Assembly (NCBI GenBank): GCA_903831575.1 | Contig: CAIKYB010000027.1 | Span: 1 to 64,000, forward strand | Direction of reading: 5' to 3' | Length of the DNA: 64,000 nt | Source of the DNA: an uncultured Bacteroidota bacterium | GTDB lineage: Bacteria > Bacteroidota > Bacteroidia > Chitinophagales > Chitinophagaceae | Shown: one piece after another, positions 8,851 through 17,465 of the stretch | How the letters are laid out: every line of letters begins with the position of its first letter | Position numbering within the stretch: position 1 is the first letter of the stretch | Position numbers and translations under genes: made by a program | The notes under the pieces: generated by a model | Told to the model about the DNA's origin: nothing | What the model saw: the letters and a program-made list of their open reading frames with translations, nothing else | Database searches by the model: none

Positions 8851-9837
8851 ATGAAAATTGACATTCACACACATATCATGCCTGATAAGATTCCCAATTG
8901 GGTTGCTAAATTTGGCTATGGTGAGTTTATTCATCTGGAGCATCGCAATTGTAAAGCATGTATGATGAAAGGCGATAAGTTATTTAGAGAAGTAGAAGAT
9001 AATTGTTTCAATGATTCAGTCAGAATTGAGGAGATGAATGATACTAACGTTGATGTTCAAGTGCTTTCAACTATTCCTGTTTTATTTAATTATTGGGCGA
9101 AGCCTCAAGATGGGTTAGAAACATCAAGATTTTTTAACGACCATATTTGTGATACTACTATTAAAAATCCAAAACATTTTATTGGTATTGGCACCGTGCC
9201 TCTTCAGGATGTGGATTTAGCTATCAAAGAAATGGAGCGTTGTGTAACAGAACTTAAGATGCCTGGGTTGGAAATAGGCACTAATATTAATGGCAAAAAT
9301 TTAGGCGATGAATCCTTTTTCCCTTTTTATAAAAGAGCAGAAGAGTTAAGCTGTGCCTTATTTGTTCATCCCTGGGAAATGATGGGAGAGCAGCAGATGC
9401 AAAAATATTGGTTGCCTTGGTTGGTGGGAATGCCTGCTGAAACTTCACGAGCTATTTGTTCAATGATTTTTTCGGGTGTATTTGAGCAATTTCCAAAGCT
9501 GAGAGTAGCTTTTGCGCATGGGGGTGGATCATTCCCTTTAACAATTGGCAGAATAGAACATGGGTTTAAGGTTCGCCCAGATTTAGTTGCTATAGACAAC
9601 GCTATAAATCCCAGGGATTATCTTGGTAAATTTTGGATAGATAGCTTAGTGCACGATGAAGCAGCTATGAATTATATAATCAATGTGATGGGAGAAGATA
9701 GTATTTGCTTGGGTAGCGATTACCCCTTTCCGCTAGGAGAGCATTATCCTGGAAGTTTAATTGAATCGATGGAATTGGATAGTGTGATAAAAGAAAAATT
9801 GCTTTTTAAAAATGCTATGAAATGGTTGGGGAGATAG
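8851..9837 (+). CDS. 2-amino-3-carboxymuconate-6-semialdehyde decarboxylase
   Basis: Zinc amidohydrolase-fold decarboxylase (ACMSD) of 328 residues. It diverts the dioxygenase product from quinolinate toward 2-aminomuconate semialdehyde. The HxH ligands are His6 and His8; further ligands are in LFVHPWEM (His173), AHGGGS (His223) and GSDYPFPLGE (Asp290). Length and start (MKIDIHTHIMPDK) are normal. It lies 83 bases downstream of the dioxygenase gene and is probably co-transcribed with it, unless the intervening repeat acts as a stop. Confidence 0.95.
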   Translation: MKIDIHTHIMPDKIPNWVAKFGYGEFIHLEHRNCKACMMKGDKLFREVEDNCFNDSVRIEEMNDTNVDVQVLSTIPVLFNYWAKPQDGLETSRFFNDHICDTTIKNPKHFIGIGTVPLQDVDLAIKEMERCVTELKMPGLEIGTNINGKNLGDESFFPFYKRAEELSCALFVHPWEMMGEQQMQKYWLPWLVGMPAETSRAICSMIFSGVFEQFPKLRVAFAHGGGSFPLTIGRIEHGFKVRPDLVAIDNAINPRDYLGKFWIDSLVHDEAAMNYIINVMGEDSICLGSDYPFPLGEHYPGSLIESMELDSVIKEKLLFKNAMKWLGR

Positions 9838-10063
9838 TTGAATGTTCGATTTGTTGTTTTTAGTTGAAATGTTTTCTTCCAGCCTTTGCTTCTTCGTGGC
9901 AGGTTTTTAGTTGATTAGTAGTCAGTTGATTTGCAAATTTAAAGATTTTTGACTTTTAAAATTACCACTTTGCACCTTTGCGAACCTTGCGTGAAATAAT
10001 ATTAAATCTGAAACTTTTAAACCTTAAACCAGCGAAGCGCATTAAACCTTTAAACTCTTAAAC
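9838..10063. repeat. Low-complexity convergent gap between ACMSD and Mrp genes
   Basis: The 226-base gap starts with G/T-rich words (TTTGTTGTTTTTAGTTGAAATG, split here as TTTGTTGTTTTTAG and TTGAAATG; later TAGTTGATTAGTAGTCAG). It continues with CACTTTGCACCTTTGCGAA-type words and ends with A/C-rich words (AAACTTTTAAACC, TTAAACCTTTAAACTC). No open frame or canonical T-tract terminator was found. It is a looser example of the palindromic class seen elsewhere in the window. Confidence 0.5.
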
Positions 10064-11134
10064 TCACGCAGGTATTCCCGCATTCTTCACCGCAATTCCC
10101 CTCACCGCATTCCCTGCAAATTCTATAAATGCTTTTTTAGTAATTTCATCATCACTAACCATAATGGGTACCCCAAAGTCGCCACCTTCTCTAATGCTTT
10201 GTACCAAAGGGATTTGACCTAAGAATGGGATATCAAATTCATCGGCTAAATTTTTTCCGCCGTCTTTCCCGAAAATATAATATTTATTGTCAGGCAATTC
10301 CGCAGGTATGAAATAACTCATATTTTCAACTAGTCCAATAATAGGAACTTTTAATTGTGCTTGTCCAAACATGGCGATACCTTTTTTCGCATCAGCCAAT
10401 GCGACTAATTGGGGTGTAGTAACTACAATTACTCCGGTTACCGGAACTGTTTGTACAATGGTTAAATGAATATCTCCAGTGCCAGGCGGCATATCGATTA
10501 TTAAATAATCCAATTCGCCCCAATCTACATCACTTACAAATTGACGGATGGCACTGCTAACCATTGGTCCACGCCAAACTACAGCTTGTTTTTCATCAAT
10601 CAATAATCCAATACTGATAACTTTAATCCCAAATTTTTCAATGGGAACAATCAGTCCTTTGCCACCATTCTCTTTCATTAATGGTCTTTCTCCTCTGATG
10701 CCAAACATGATATGCTGACTCGGTCCGTAAATGTCCGCATCCATCAATCCTACTTTTGCGCCACTTTCGCCAAGTGCTAAGGCAAGATTTGCAGCAACAG
10801 TACTTTTGCCAACGCCACCTTTTCCACTTACGACAGCAATGATATTTTTTACTCCGCCCAAAATTGTTTTAGGGTCTAATCTGTTTGTTGTGGTATTACT
10901 CGTAAAATTTACCGTCACTTGCGCTTCTTTTTTTACCAACAATTGAACCGCATTGATGCAGGCATTTTTAATCATGTCTTTCATTGGGCAGGCAGGCGTA
11001 GTCAATACAACTGTAAAAGAAACAGCATTGCCGTCAATTGCTACATCTTTCACCATGTTTAAGGTTACCAAATCTTTTCCTAAATCAGGTTCCTGAACAT
11101 TACTCAATGCATTCATTATAGCTTCATTCGTCAT
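10064..11134 (-). CDS. Mrp/NBP35-type iron-sulfur cluster carrier ATPase
   Basis: P-loop ATPase that probably delivers Fe-S clusters to apoproteins in the cytoplasm. The N-terminal MIP18 (DUF59) domain covers about 1-80, with TPACPMKDM near its end. The ATPase follows with the deviant Walker A GKGGVGKST near 100, DADIYGPSQH and DMPPGTGD. I chose the ATG at 11134 (MTNEAIMNAL, 356 residues) because conservation begins there; the frame stays open upstream to an ATG at 11239. The region after NMSYF reads IPAELPDNKYYIFG and lacks the CxxC pair that bridges the cluster in many Mrp/ApbC proteins. Confidence 0.88.
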   Translation of the reverse strand: MTNEAIMNALSNVQEPDLGKDLVTLNMVKDVAIDGNAVSFTVVLTTPACPMKDMIKNACINAVQLLVKKEAQVTVNFTSNTTTNRLDPKTILGGVKNIIAVVSGKGGVGKSTVAANLALALGESGAKVGLMDADIYGPSQHIMFGIRGERPLMKENGGKGLIVPIEKFGIKVISIGLLIDEKQAVVWRGPMVSSAIRQFVSDVDWGELDYLIIDMPPGTGDIHLTIVQTVPVTGVIVVTTPQLVALADAKKGIAMFGQAQLKVPIIGLVENMSYFIPAELPDNKYYIFGKDGGKNLADEFDIPFLGQIPLVQSIREGGDFGVPIMVSDDEITKKAFIEFAGNAVRGIAVKNAGIPA

Positions 11135-11320
11135 CGTGCAATTATTTGTTAAAATGAAAATTTGAAATGCAAAATTAGTCATTGAAGACCTTACTTTGTT
11201 TCCCATTGAAAGAAAACTGCAATTAGTTTTAATGTTCAATAGACATAATGATTAAAAACATATGGTAATGACTCACAAACTGAGTATTTTTGACAATTAT
11301 TAATAGCTGTTTATATATCA

Positions 11321-11965
11321 ATGAACAAAGTATTACGATATTTATTTTTTGCTTTATTTTTTTTCCCTGTTGCTGCCAAGGCTCAGTTTGAGTCTTTTAA
11401 AGATTCTGTTGTACAATTGTATGGCGTGGTCATGTCTGCAGATAGTTTGAAAGGTATTCCCGCTGTTAGTATAATGGTCAAAGGACAAAATAGAGGTACC
11501 ATTTCAAATGATGCAGGTGTATTTAGTATTGTTGTATTGAAAGGAGACCAAGTTGAATTTACTTGTATCGGTTTTAAATCTAAATTATCCACAATCCCTT
11601 CAGATTTAAAAGGGAATCAATTCAGTATGATTCAGCTAATGGTTAATGACACGGTTTATCTCCCGGCAACCATTATCAAGCAGCGCATTTCAAGAGAACA
11701 ATTTGAAAGAGATTTCATTAACACAACCGTTCCTGAAGACAATATTGCGATAGTGAGGAGCAATAATAATTATCAGACAAGGCGTTATCTAATGACCACT
11801 CTCCCTTCTGATGGCAGAGAAGCGTCTTCGCAACAAATGCGTCAATATTCGAGAAAACTATATTATTCAGGTCAGTTGGCACCTCAAAATATTTTCAATC
11901 CTTTGGCTTGGGCCGAATTTATCAAGGCATGGAAAAGGGGAGATTATAAAAGGAAAAGATATTGA
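11321..11965 (+). CDS. Secreted protein with carboxypeptidase-regulatory-like domain
   Basis: Protein of 214 residues with a signal peptide (about 1-21, ending AKA). A carboxypeptidase D regulatory-like beta-sandwich spans about 30-110: LYGVVMSADSLKGIPAVSIMV followed by the TISNDAGVFSIVV pattern, as found at the front of TonB receptors. The rest is a polar tail without recognised motifs, ending in a basic KRGDYKRKRY. Small exported proteins of this kind are common in Bacteroidota and mostly uncharacterised. It lies upstream of aroK on the same strand, 65 bases away. Confidence 0.7.
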   Translation: MNKVLRYLFFALFFFPVAAKAQFESFKDSVVQLYGVVMSADSLKGIPAVSIMVKGQNRGTISNDAGVFSIVVLKGDQVEFTCIGFKSKLSTIPSDLKGNQFSMIQLMVNDTVYLPATIIKQRISREQFERDFINTTVPEDNIAIVRSNNNYQTRRYLMTTLPSDGREASSQQMRQYSRKLYYSGQLAPQNIFNPLAWAEFIKAWKRGDYKRKRY

Positions 11966-12030
11966 ATTTGATATCTGTCAACATAATTTAAGTATATCCA
12001 AACTTTAAAATATCCAAATTTACAATTCTC

Positions 12031-12543
12031 ATGAGACTCTTTTTAATCGGATTTATGGGAGCTGGTAAATCTCACTGGGGAAGGATATGGGCAGACGTTT
12101 CCGGGATGAACTTTTTTGATTTAGATGAATTAATTGAATTGGATGAGCAATTGTCTGTTGACCAAATATTTGAAAAAAAAGGGGAACCTTACTTCAGACA
12201 GAGAGAAGCTGCATTATTGCACAGTATGATCGATTATGATAATTGTATAATAGCCTGTGGTGGTGGTACACCTTGTTTTAATGATAATATGAAATGGATG
12301 AATGATCATGCTTTTACCATTTTCCTAAAAGCATCTCCAACAGTATTACTTGAAAATATGCTCGAAGAAATAGGGAAACGCCCTATTTTTAAACAGATCA
12401 ATAAAGAAGAACTCCTCGCTTTTATCACAGCCAAATTAAAACAAAGGAATCCTTTCTATGCTGATGCAAAACTTACGATTTCAATAGGAGATTTAACTCC
12501 TTCAACTATCCATGAAATTCAAAAACTAATGTCTAATCGATAA
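12031..12543 (+). CDS. aroK: Shikimate kinase
   Basis: Phosphorylates shikimate in aromatic amino-acid synthesis. The 170 residues contain the Walker A GFMGAGKSHWG (7-17), the DLDELIE shikimate-binding segment, YFRQREAALL with the substrate arginine, and CGGGTPCF. GKRPIF lies in the lid region near 110. It is followed after two bases by the DUF423 gene, so the two are probably translated from one message. Confidence 0.93.
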   Translation: MRLFLIGFMGAGKSHWGRIWADVSGMNFFDLDELIELDEQLSVDQIFEKKGEPYFRQREAALLHSMIDYDNCIIACGGGTPCFNDNMKWMNDHAFTIFLKASPTVLLENMLEEIGKRPIFKQINKEELLAFITAKLKQRNPFYADAKLTISIGDLTPSTIHEIQKLMSNR

Positions 12544-12545
12544 AA

Positions 12546-12917
12546 ATGCAAAAACTATTTCTGAAGGTTTCAATTTTATTTGCCGTAACAAGTGTCTTAT
12601 CTGGTGCATTTGGTGCCCATGCGTTGAAGGAAATAATTGATGAAAAGCACTTGTTGACTTTCGAAACAGGGGTCCGATACCAGTTTTATCATGCTTTCGG
12701 CTTAATGCTGGCTTCAATGCTCTACAAAGAATATAACAACAAGTTTACATTATGGGCTTGTAGGTTTTTTGTAATAGGCGTTTTCTTATTCAGCGGTTCT
12801 TTATATGCACTTTCAGTGCTGAATGAATCCTATCATTTCATTGGTGCGATTACTCCTTTTGGTGGATTGTCATTCATTATAGGGTGGTTGTTGCTTTTAA
12901 AATCGGTCTCAAAATAA
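12546..12917 (+). CDS. DUF423 family inner-membrane protein
   Basis: Small membrane protein of 123 residues with four hydrophobic segments. The N-terminal SGAFGAHALK, followed by FETGVRYQFYHAFGLM, is the signature of DUF423 (YgdD-like). The function of the family is not established. It is tightly coupled to aroK (two-base gap) and 65 bases ahead of ftsK. Confidence 0.88.
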   Translation: MQKLFLKVSILFAVTSVLSGAFGAHALKEIIDEKHLLTFETGVRYQFYHAFGLMLASMLYKEYNNKFTLWACRFFVIGVFLFSGSLYALSVLNESYHFIGAITPFGGLSFIIGWLLLLKSVSK

Positions 12918-12982
12918 TTTTTTATTTAGCTTATCAAATAAATTCGTGTTTTAGGAAAGATGTATTTAATATATTTGTAAAC

Positions 12983-15406
12983 ATGGCGAAAAAAGAAAAA
13001 TCTAAATCCCCAGCAACAGCAGATCTGAAAGAGGATCAAATAGAAAAAGTTTCTATTAAACAATTATTAAAAGACGAGCGAACACATAAAATTACAGGCA
13101 GTATTTTATTATTAGTTGCATTGTTGCTTTTTATATCTTTTACATCCTATTTATTTACTTGGGATGAAGACCAGGACAAGGTGCTTCAAGAAGGGAATAA
13201 ACTCTTTTGGGGAACAGGAACAGAGGTTTCCAATTTGATGGGAACCCTTGGGGCTTTTATCTCTCACTTTTTTATTTATAAAGGATTTGGTATAGCTTCT
13301 TATTTATTGTGCTCCTTCTTTTTCGTACTAGGTGTTAATTTATTTTTTAGTAAAAAAGTATTTTCGATTTTTCGTAACATCAGATATCTTATTGTTGGAT
13401 TGCCATTGATTAGTATTACGGCTTCTATCATTTTTGGCGACAATTCTTTTCCTTGGGGTGGTGCGGTAGGAGATATGAGCAAAGAGCATATGTATTTTGC
13501 GATGGGCACAATTGGAACAACTGCTCTTATTTTTACAGCATTTCTCGCCTACATTATATGGCGATTCAATCCAGCATTTGATAAGTTATTAAAACAAAAA
13601 AAAGCTCCCGTAGTTGCAGATCTTGCAAATAACGAGGAGGAAGTTACAGCGCCTATAATATTAGAAGAAGACGCTCCTGTTGGGAATACACTTAAGCCAA
13701 AGAAAGTAAAACCTACTGAAGAGGAGGAAGAGGAAGAGGCAGAAGAGGAAGAAGAAGATACTCCTCCAATTGCAGCAACTGCTATTTCACCAGAAATAGT
13801 TTTACCTGTGATGGATACAACAGGATTAGAATTGGAAATCAAAACCGTTGAACCAATAGCTGGAGGAGAAAAACTTACAGCAGAAAAGGTAAAACAAATG
13901 AAGCCTTATGACCCTGTTCTGGATTTGAGAGATTATAAATTCCCTTCTTTGGATTTGTTAGAAAATCATGGAAGTGAAAAAATCATTCAAGATCCCGCAG
14001 AATTAGAAAAAAATAAAAATCAGATTATTAATACGCTTAAGAATTATGATATTAGTATTCAGAAAATTTCTGCTACAGTAGGGCCTACCGTTACCTTGTA
14101 TGAAATTATTCCTGCAGCTGGTGTTCGTATTTCAAGAATTAAAAACCTGGAAGATGATATCGCTTTAAGTTTGGCTGCATTGGGTATTCGTATTATTGCT
14201 CCAATACCTGGTAAAGGAACCATTGGTATAGAAGTGCCGAATGCTAAGAAAACAATTGTGAGCATGAAAACGCTCTTATCGGCTGATAAATTTACTCAAA
14301 ATAATTTCTCCCTTCCTATCGCCATTGGTAAAAAAATTGATAATGAAAACTTTATTGTTGATTTGGCAAGCATGCCGCATTTGTTGATGGCAGGAGCTAC
14401 TGGCCAAGGTAAATCAGTAGGGTTGAATGCTATTCTGGTTTCCTTGCTTTATAGCAAGCATCCATCACAATTGAAGTTCGTATTGGTGGATCCAAAGAAA
14501 GTAGAGTTGAGTATTTACAAAACAATTGAAAGGCATTTTCTGGCAAAATTACCTGGGGAAGAAGATGCGATTATTACAGATACAAAGAAAGTAGTTCATA
14601 CACTGAATGCTCTTTGTATTGAGATGGATAACAGATATGATTTGCTGAAAGAAGCAGGTTGTAGAAATATCAGGGAATACAATGAGAAATTTGCTAAGCG
14701 AAATTTAAATCCTGAAAAAGGACACCAGTTCTTGCCATTCATTGTCTTGGTGGTGGATGAGTTTGCAGATTTAATCATGACTGCAGGGAAGGAAGTAGAA
14801 ATGCCTATAGCAAGATTAGCTCAGTTGGCAAGAGCTGTCGGAATTCATTTGATTATTGCAACTCAGCGTCCTTCGGTAAATATTATTACAGGAACTATTA
14901 AAGCGAATTTTCCTGCTCGTATAGCCTTTAAGGTGAGTAGTAAAATTGATAGTCGTACTATTTTAGATACAGGTGGTGCGGAGCAGTTGATCGGAAAAGG
15001 AGATATGCTCATTAGTTACAATGGTGAAGTCGTGCGTTTGCAATGTGCTTTTGTTGATACGCCTGAAGTAGATAAAATTGTTGATTTCATTGGGGAGCAA
15101 CGTGGATATCCTCAGGCTTTCATGCTACCAGAATATATAGATGAAAAAGATGCTGATGGTAGAGATTTTGATGTTAATGATAAAGATGCTTTATTTGAAG
15201 ATGCGGCTCGGTTAATCGTGAGTAGTCAAAGTGGGAGTACTTCATTATTGCAAAGAAGAATGAAACTCGGTTATAATCGCGCTGGAAGATTGATGGATCA
15301 GCTTGAAGCCGCAGGGATTGTCGGTGCAAGCCAGGGAAGTAAAGTCCGAGATGTACTCATCAAGACTGAAGCGGATTTAATGCAATTGCTAAATGGGCTG
15401 GGGTAG
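12983..15406 (+). CDS. ftsK: DNA translocase FtsK
   Basis: Septal DNA pump of 807 residues that clears and orients the chromosome terminus during division. Four hydrophobic segments lie in about 40-200. An acidic linker of nearly uninterrupted Glu follows near 245-262. The motor has the FtsK alpha-beta core, with Walker A AGATGQGKS near 471 and VLVVDEFADLIM as Walker B, then the C-terminal gamma winged helix (about 740-800, SLLQRRMKLGYNRAGRLMDQLE). The frame extends 33 codons upstream into the DUF423 gene, but MAKKEKSKSP at 12983 is the natural start. Confidence 0.95.
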   Translation: MAKKEKSKSPATADLKEDQIEKVSIKQLLKDERTHKITGSILLLVALLLFISFTSYLFTWDEDQDKVLQEGNKLFWGTGTEVSNLMGTLGAFISHFFIYKGFGIASYLLCSFFFVLGVNLFFSKKVFSIFRNIRYLIVGLPLISITASIIFGDNSFPWGGAVGDMSKEHMYFAMGTIGTTALIFTAFLAYIIWRFNPAFDKLLKQKKAPVVADLANNEEEVTAPIILEEDAPVGNTLKPKKVKPTEEEEEEEAEEEEEDTPPIAATAISPEIVLPVMDTTGLELEIKTVEPIAGGEKLTAEKVKQMKPYDPVLDLRDYKFPSLDLLENHGSEKIIQDPAELEKNKNQIINTLKNYDISIQKISATVGPTVTLYEIIPAAGVRISRIKNLEDDIALSLAALGIRIIAPIPGKGTIGIEVPNAKKTIVSMKTLLSADKFTQNNFSLPIAIGKKIDNENFIVDLASMPHLLMAGATGQGKSVGLNAILVSLLYSKHPSQLKFVLVDPKKVELSIYKTIERHFLAKLPGEEDAIITDTKKVVHTLNALCIEMDNRYDLLKEAGCRNIREYNEKFAKRNLNPEKGHQFLPFIVLVVDEFADLIMTAGKEVEMPIARLAQLARAVGIHLIIATQRPSVNIITGTIKANFPARIAFKVSSKIDSRTILDTGGAEQLIGKGDMLISYNGEVVRLQCAFVDTPEVDKIVDFIGEQRGYPQAFMLPEYIDEKDADGRDFDVNDKDALFEDAARLIVSSQSGSTSLLQRRMKLGYNRAGRLMDQLEAAGIVGASQGSKVRDVLIKTEADLMQLLNGLG

Positions 15407-15408
15407 GT

Positions 15409-15546
15409 GAAGAGAGGGTTGAAGGTGGTTGAAAGGTGGTTGAAGGTTGTTGAATATTCTTGAAGATCCACAATCAACTAATCAACCAATCAACTAATCA
15501 ACTAATCCTCCAATCAACAATCATCCAATCCTCTATTCAACCAATC
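15409..15546. repeat. G/T-arm then C/A-arm palindrome between ftsK and pth
   Basis: About 15409-15465 repeats AAGGTGGTTGA words in tandem; about 15468-15546 repeats CAATCAACTAAT and AATCAACC words. The second arm is approximately the reverse complement of the first. The A/C arm is open in the pth frame and would add 30 Asn/Gln/Ile/Ser-rich residues if translation began at the ATG at 15460. Confidence 0.75.
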
Positions 15547-15549
15547 ATC

Positions 15550-16131
15550 ATGTCTAAATACTTAATCATAGGTCTCGGTAATATCGGAGAGGAATACTCG
15601 AACACTCGACACAATATTGGATTTGATGTCGTACATGCTTTTGTGATGAAGCATGGAGGGGCTTTTAAAGTGGATAGATTAGCCTACGTCGCTGAAGTCA
15701 AATGGAAGGGAAAGCAGTTCGTTTGCATATGCCCTACAACATTTATGAATCTGAGCGGAAGGGCATTTAAATATTGGCTGGACAAAGAAAACATCTCTTT
15801 AGAAAATACACTTACCATTGTAGATGATCTGGCGCTTCCCTTAGATAAAATAAGGGTTAGAAAAGCTGGTACGCATGCCGGTCATAATGGACTTAAAGAC
15901 ATTCAAAATATTTTAGGGACAGATGAATATCCAAAACTTAGATTTGGGATAGGAAATGTTTTTCCAAAAGGCATGCAAGTGGATTTTGTGCTTGGAAAAT
16001 GGAAAAATGATGAAATTCCAGTGATTAAACTTAAAATTGAAAAATCTATTGAGATTATAGAGAGTTTTGCTGCTATTGGTATTGATAAAACAATGACTGC
16101 CTTTAATAATTTATCCTATAATTTAAAATAG
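15550..16131 (+). CDS. pth: Peptidyl-tRNA hydrolase
   Basis: Releases tRNA from drop-off peptidyl-tRNAs. The 193 residues have the family pattern GLGNIGEEYSNTRHNIGFD with catalytic His, PTTFMNLSGRA with the conserved Asn, VDDLALPLDKIRVRKAG with the catalytic Asp, and HNGLKDI. The start at 15550 (MSKYLIIGLGN) is where conservation begins; an in-frame ATG at 15460 only adds residues encoded by intergenic repeat and is rejected. Confidence 0.94.
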   Translation: MSKYLIIGLGNIGEEYSNTRHNIGFDVVHAFVMKHGGAFKVDRLAYVAEVKWKGKQFVCICPTTFMNLSGRAFKYWLDKENISLENTLTIVDDLALPLDKIRVRKAGTHAGHNGLKDIQNILGTDEYPKLRFGIGNVFPKGMQVDFVLGKWKNDEIPVIKLKIEKSIEIIESFAAIGIDKTMTAFNNLSYNLK

Positions 16132-16214
16132 TATTCCTATCCAATGTAGTTTTTAGTTCAGTTTTCTTTATTTTCGTACTCTGAATAATCTTTAACCCAA
16201 TACAAAAGCGACTA

Positions 16215-16826
16215 ATGAAGATAATATGCATTGGAAGAAATTATGCTGATCATGCAAAGGAATTGGGCAATGAGATCCCAGAAGAGCCGGTAATATTCAT
16301 GAAGCCCAAAAATGCTTTATTACAACCTCATACACCATTTTATTATCCTGAATTTACTAATGAATTGCATTATGAAGGCGAATTAGTTCTTCGTATTTGC
16401 AAGAATGGGAAATATATTCAAGAACGCCATGCCAATGCTTATTATAATGGAATAACTGTTGGTATTGATTTTACAGCAAGAGATATTCAATTGGAATGTA
16501 AAAAAAAGGGATTGCCATGGGAAAAAGCAAAAGCATTTGATAATTCCGCAGCAGTAGGAAAGTTTACAGATATCGCTCCTGGATTCAATGCTAAAAATGT
16601 AAATTTCTCCTTTTCTAAAAATGGAGAAATCGTTCAAAAAGCGAATTCCTCAGAAGTTATTTTCAGTTTTGATAAATTGATTTCAAATATTTCAAATTAT
16701 TTTTCTCTCAATATTGGAGACCTTATCTTCACCGGAACTCCTGCAGGTGTTGGCGAATGCTTGGTAGGAGACCACTTGGAAGGATTTCTGGAAGGAGTAA
16801 GCGTGCTTAAAGTAGAAGTGAAGTAA
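16215..16826 (+). CDS. Fumarylacetoacetate hydrolase family protein (FAHD1/YcgM-like)
   Basis: Short FAH-fold metalloenzyme of 203 residues. Family motifs are CIGRNYADHAKELG, FMKPKNAL, the metal ligands in HYEGELVL, GIDFTARDIQ, the KAFDNSAAVG segment and FTGTPAGVGE. Relatives are acylpyruvases, oxaloacetate decarboxylases or isomerases of homoprotocatechuate breakdown, and the exact substrate cannot be read from sequence. The fold is shared with 4-oxalocrotonate decarboxylases, which would be the next step after 2-aminomuconate deamination, but the short length and compact motif set favour the general FAHD1-like group. Confidence 0.82.
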   Translation: MKIICIGRNYADHAKELGNEIPEEPVIFMKPKNALLQPHTPFYYPEFTNELHYEGELVLRICKNGKYIQERHANAYYNGITVGIDFTARDIQLECKKKGLPWEKAKAFDNSAAVGKFTDIAPGFNAKNVNFSFSKNGEIVQKANSSEVIFSFDKLISNISNYFSLNIGDLIFTGTPAGVGECLVGDHLEGFLEGVSVLKVEVK

Positions 16827-16829
16827 TCC

Positions 16830-16976
16830 GTTGATTAGTTTATTTGTTGACAAGTTGATTGGCTAGTCAAGCTCTCAACAATGATTCAACAATATTTCAA
16901 CAATCATTCAACCCTCTTCAACAACTTTCAACCCTCTTCAACAACATTCAACCCTCTTCAACAACTTTCAACCCTC
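16830..16976. repeat. G/T-arm then C/A-arm palindrome in a convergent gap
   Basis: About 16830-16866 holds TTGATTAGTTTATTTGTTGA-like words. About 16877-16976 holds TTCAACAA, CAACCCTCTTCAACAA and CAACTTTCAACCCT words in near-perfect tandem, about 30 bases per period in the last part. The A/C arm runs past the stop of the minus-strand SRPBCC gene (16968). Confidence 0.75.
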
Positions 16977-17351
16977 GTCATAAAAAATCCTCAGTGCCTC
17001 AAAATAACTTTCTGTCCAACCTCTAGTTATATTTTCATAATCCGCATCTGGAATGTTGGTATGTCTCAGTTCTACAGAAGTTTTCAATTTATCTTCATGA
17101 AGGGTTATTGTGACAATGGAAGCATTATCTTGTTCTCCAAAATACCATTCCTGTATAATTTTTTTTCCTGGAATAAAGGAGATGTTTTTGCCAGAAATAC
17201 TATCATCCCATATTGAAAACTCACTGCCTTCAGTAGTTTCCATGATAGCTGGTTCACCCGACCAAAGCTGGATTGTAGCAGCATTGGTTAATGCGCTGTA
17301 AAGGATTTCCGGTGTAGTATTTATAGTGTAATATTTTTTAAAATCTTTCAT
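16968..17351 (-). CDS. SRPBCC/START-like domain protein (AHSA1-like)
   Basis: Single-domain protein of 127 residues with the helix-grip pattern of the AHSA1/SRPBCC group: YYTINTTPEILYSALTNAATIQLW at the start, then GSEFSIWDDSISGKNISF, KKIIQEWYFG and a C-terminal helix ending YFEALRIFYDEG. Members bind hydrophobic ligands or assist Hsp90; no specific function can be assigned. It is divergent from the MORN-repeat gene across about 115 bases that contain a palindrome at 17395-17410. Confidence 0.75.
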   Translation of the reverse strand: MKDFKKYYTINTTPEILYSALTNAATIQLWSGEPAIMETTEGSEFSIWDDSISGKNISFIPGKKIIQEWYFGEQDNASIVTITLHEDKLKTSVELRHTNIPDADYENITRGWTESYFEALRIFYDEG

Positions 17352-17394
17352 TTAGTAGTAGTTTTAATATTTAACTTTTTTTAAAAATTCAATA

Positions 17395-17410
17395 TGTAAA
17401 TTTGTTTACA
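17395..17410. promoter_or_regulatory. Palindrome over a putative -7 box
   Basis: TGTAAA and TTTACA form 6-base arms around a TTTG spacer. The plus-strand sequence TAAATTTG (17397-17404) inside it matches the Bacteroidota -7 consensus TAnnTTTG and stands 62 bases before the MORN-repeat gene. No good -33 element was found. Operator function is a guess based on overlap and symmetry. Confidence 0.4.
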
Positions 17411-17465
17411 AATTAAGCGATATTTAATGACGATTACTTTCCTAATTTAATAAAAAATAAAATCA

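Noticed and set aside
13549-13842. Ser-rich 97-codon frame on the minus strand
   Set aside because: It is the complement of the Glu-rich linker of ftsK (GAG/GAA codons read as Ser/Phe).
15460-15549. Longer N-terminus of peptidyl-tRNA hydrolase
   Set aside because: The extra 30 residues are encoded entirely by intergenic repeat, and family conservation starts at 15550.
16215-16826. FAH-family protein as 4-oxalocrotonate decarboxylase completing the kynurenine route
   Set aside because: It is short and FAHD1-like, and lies 6 kb away among unrelated genes; the motifs do not single out that activity.
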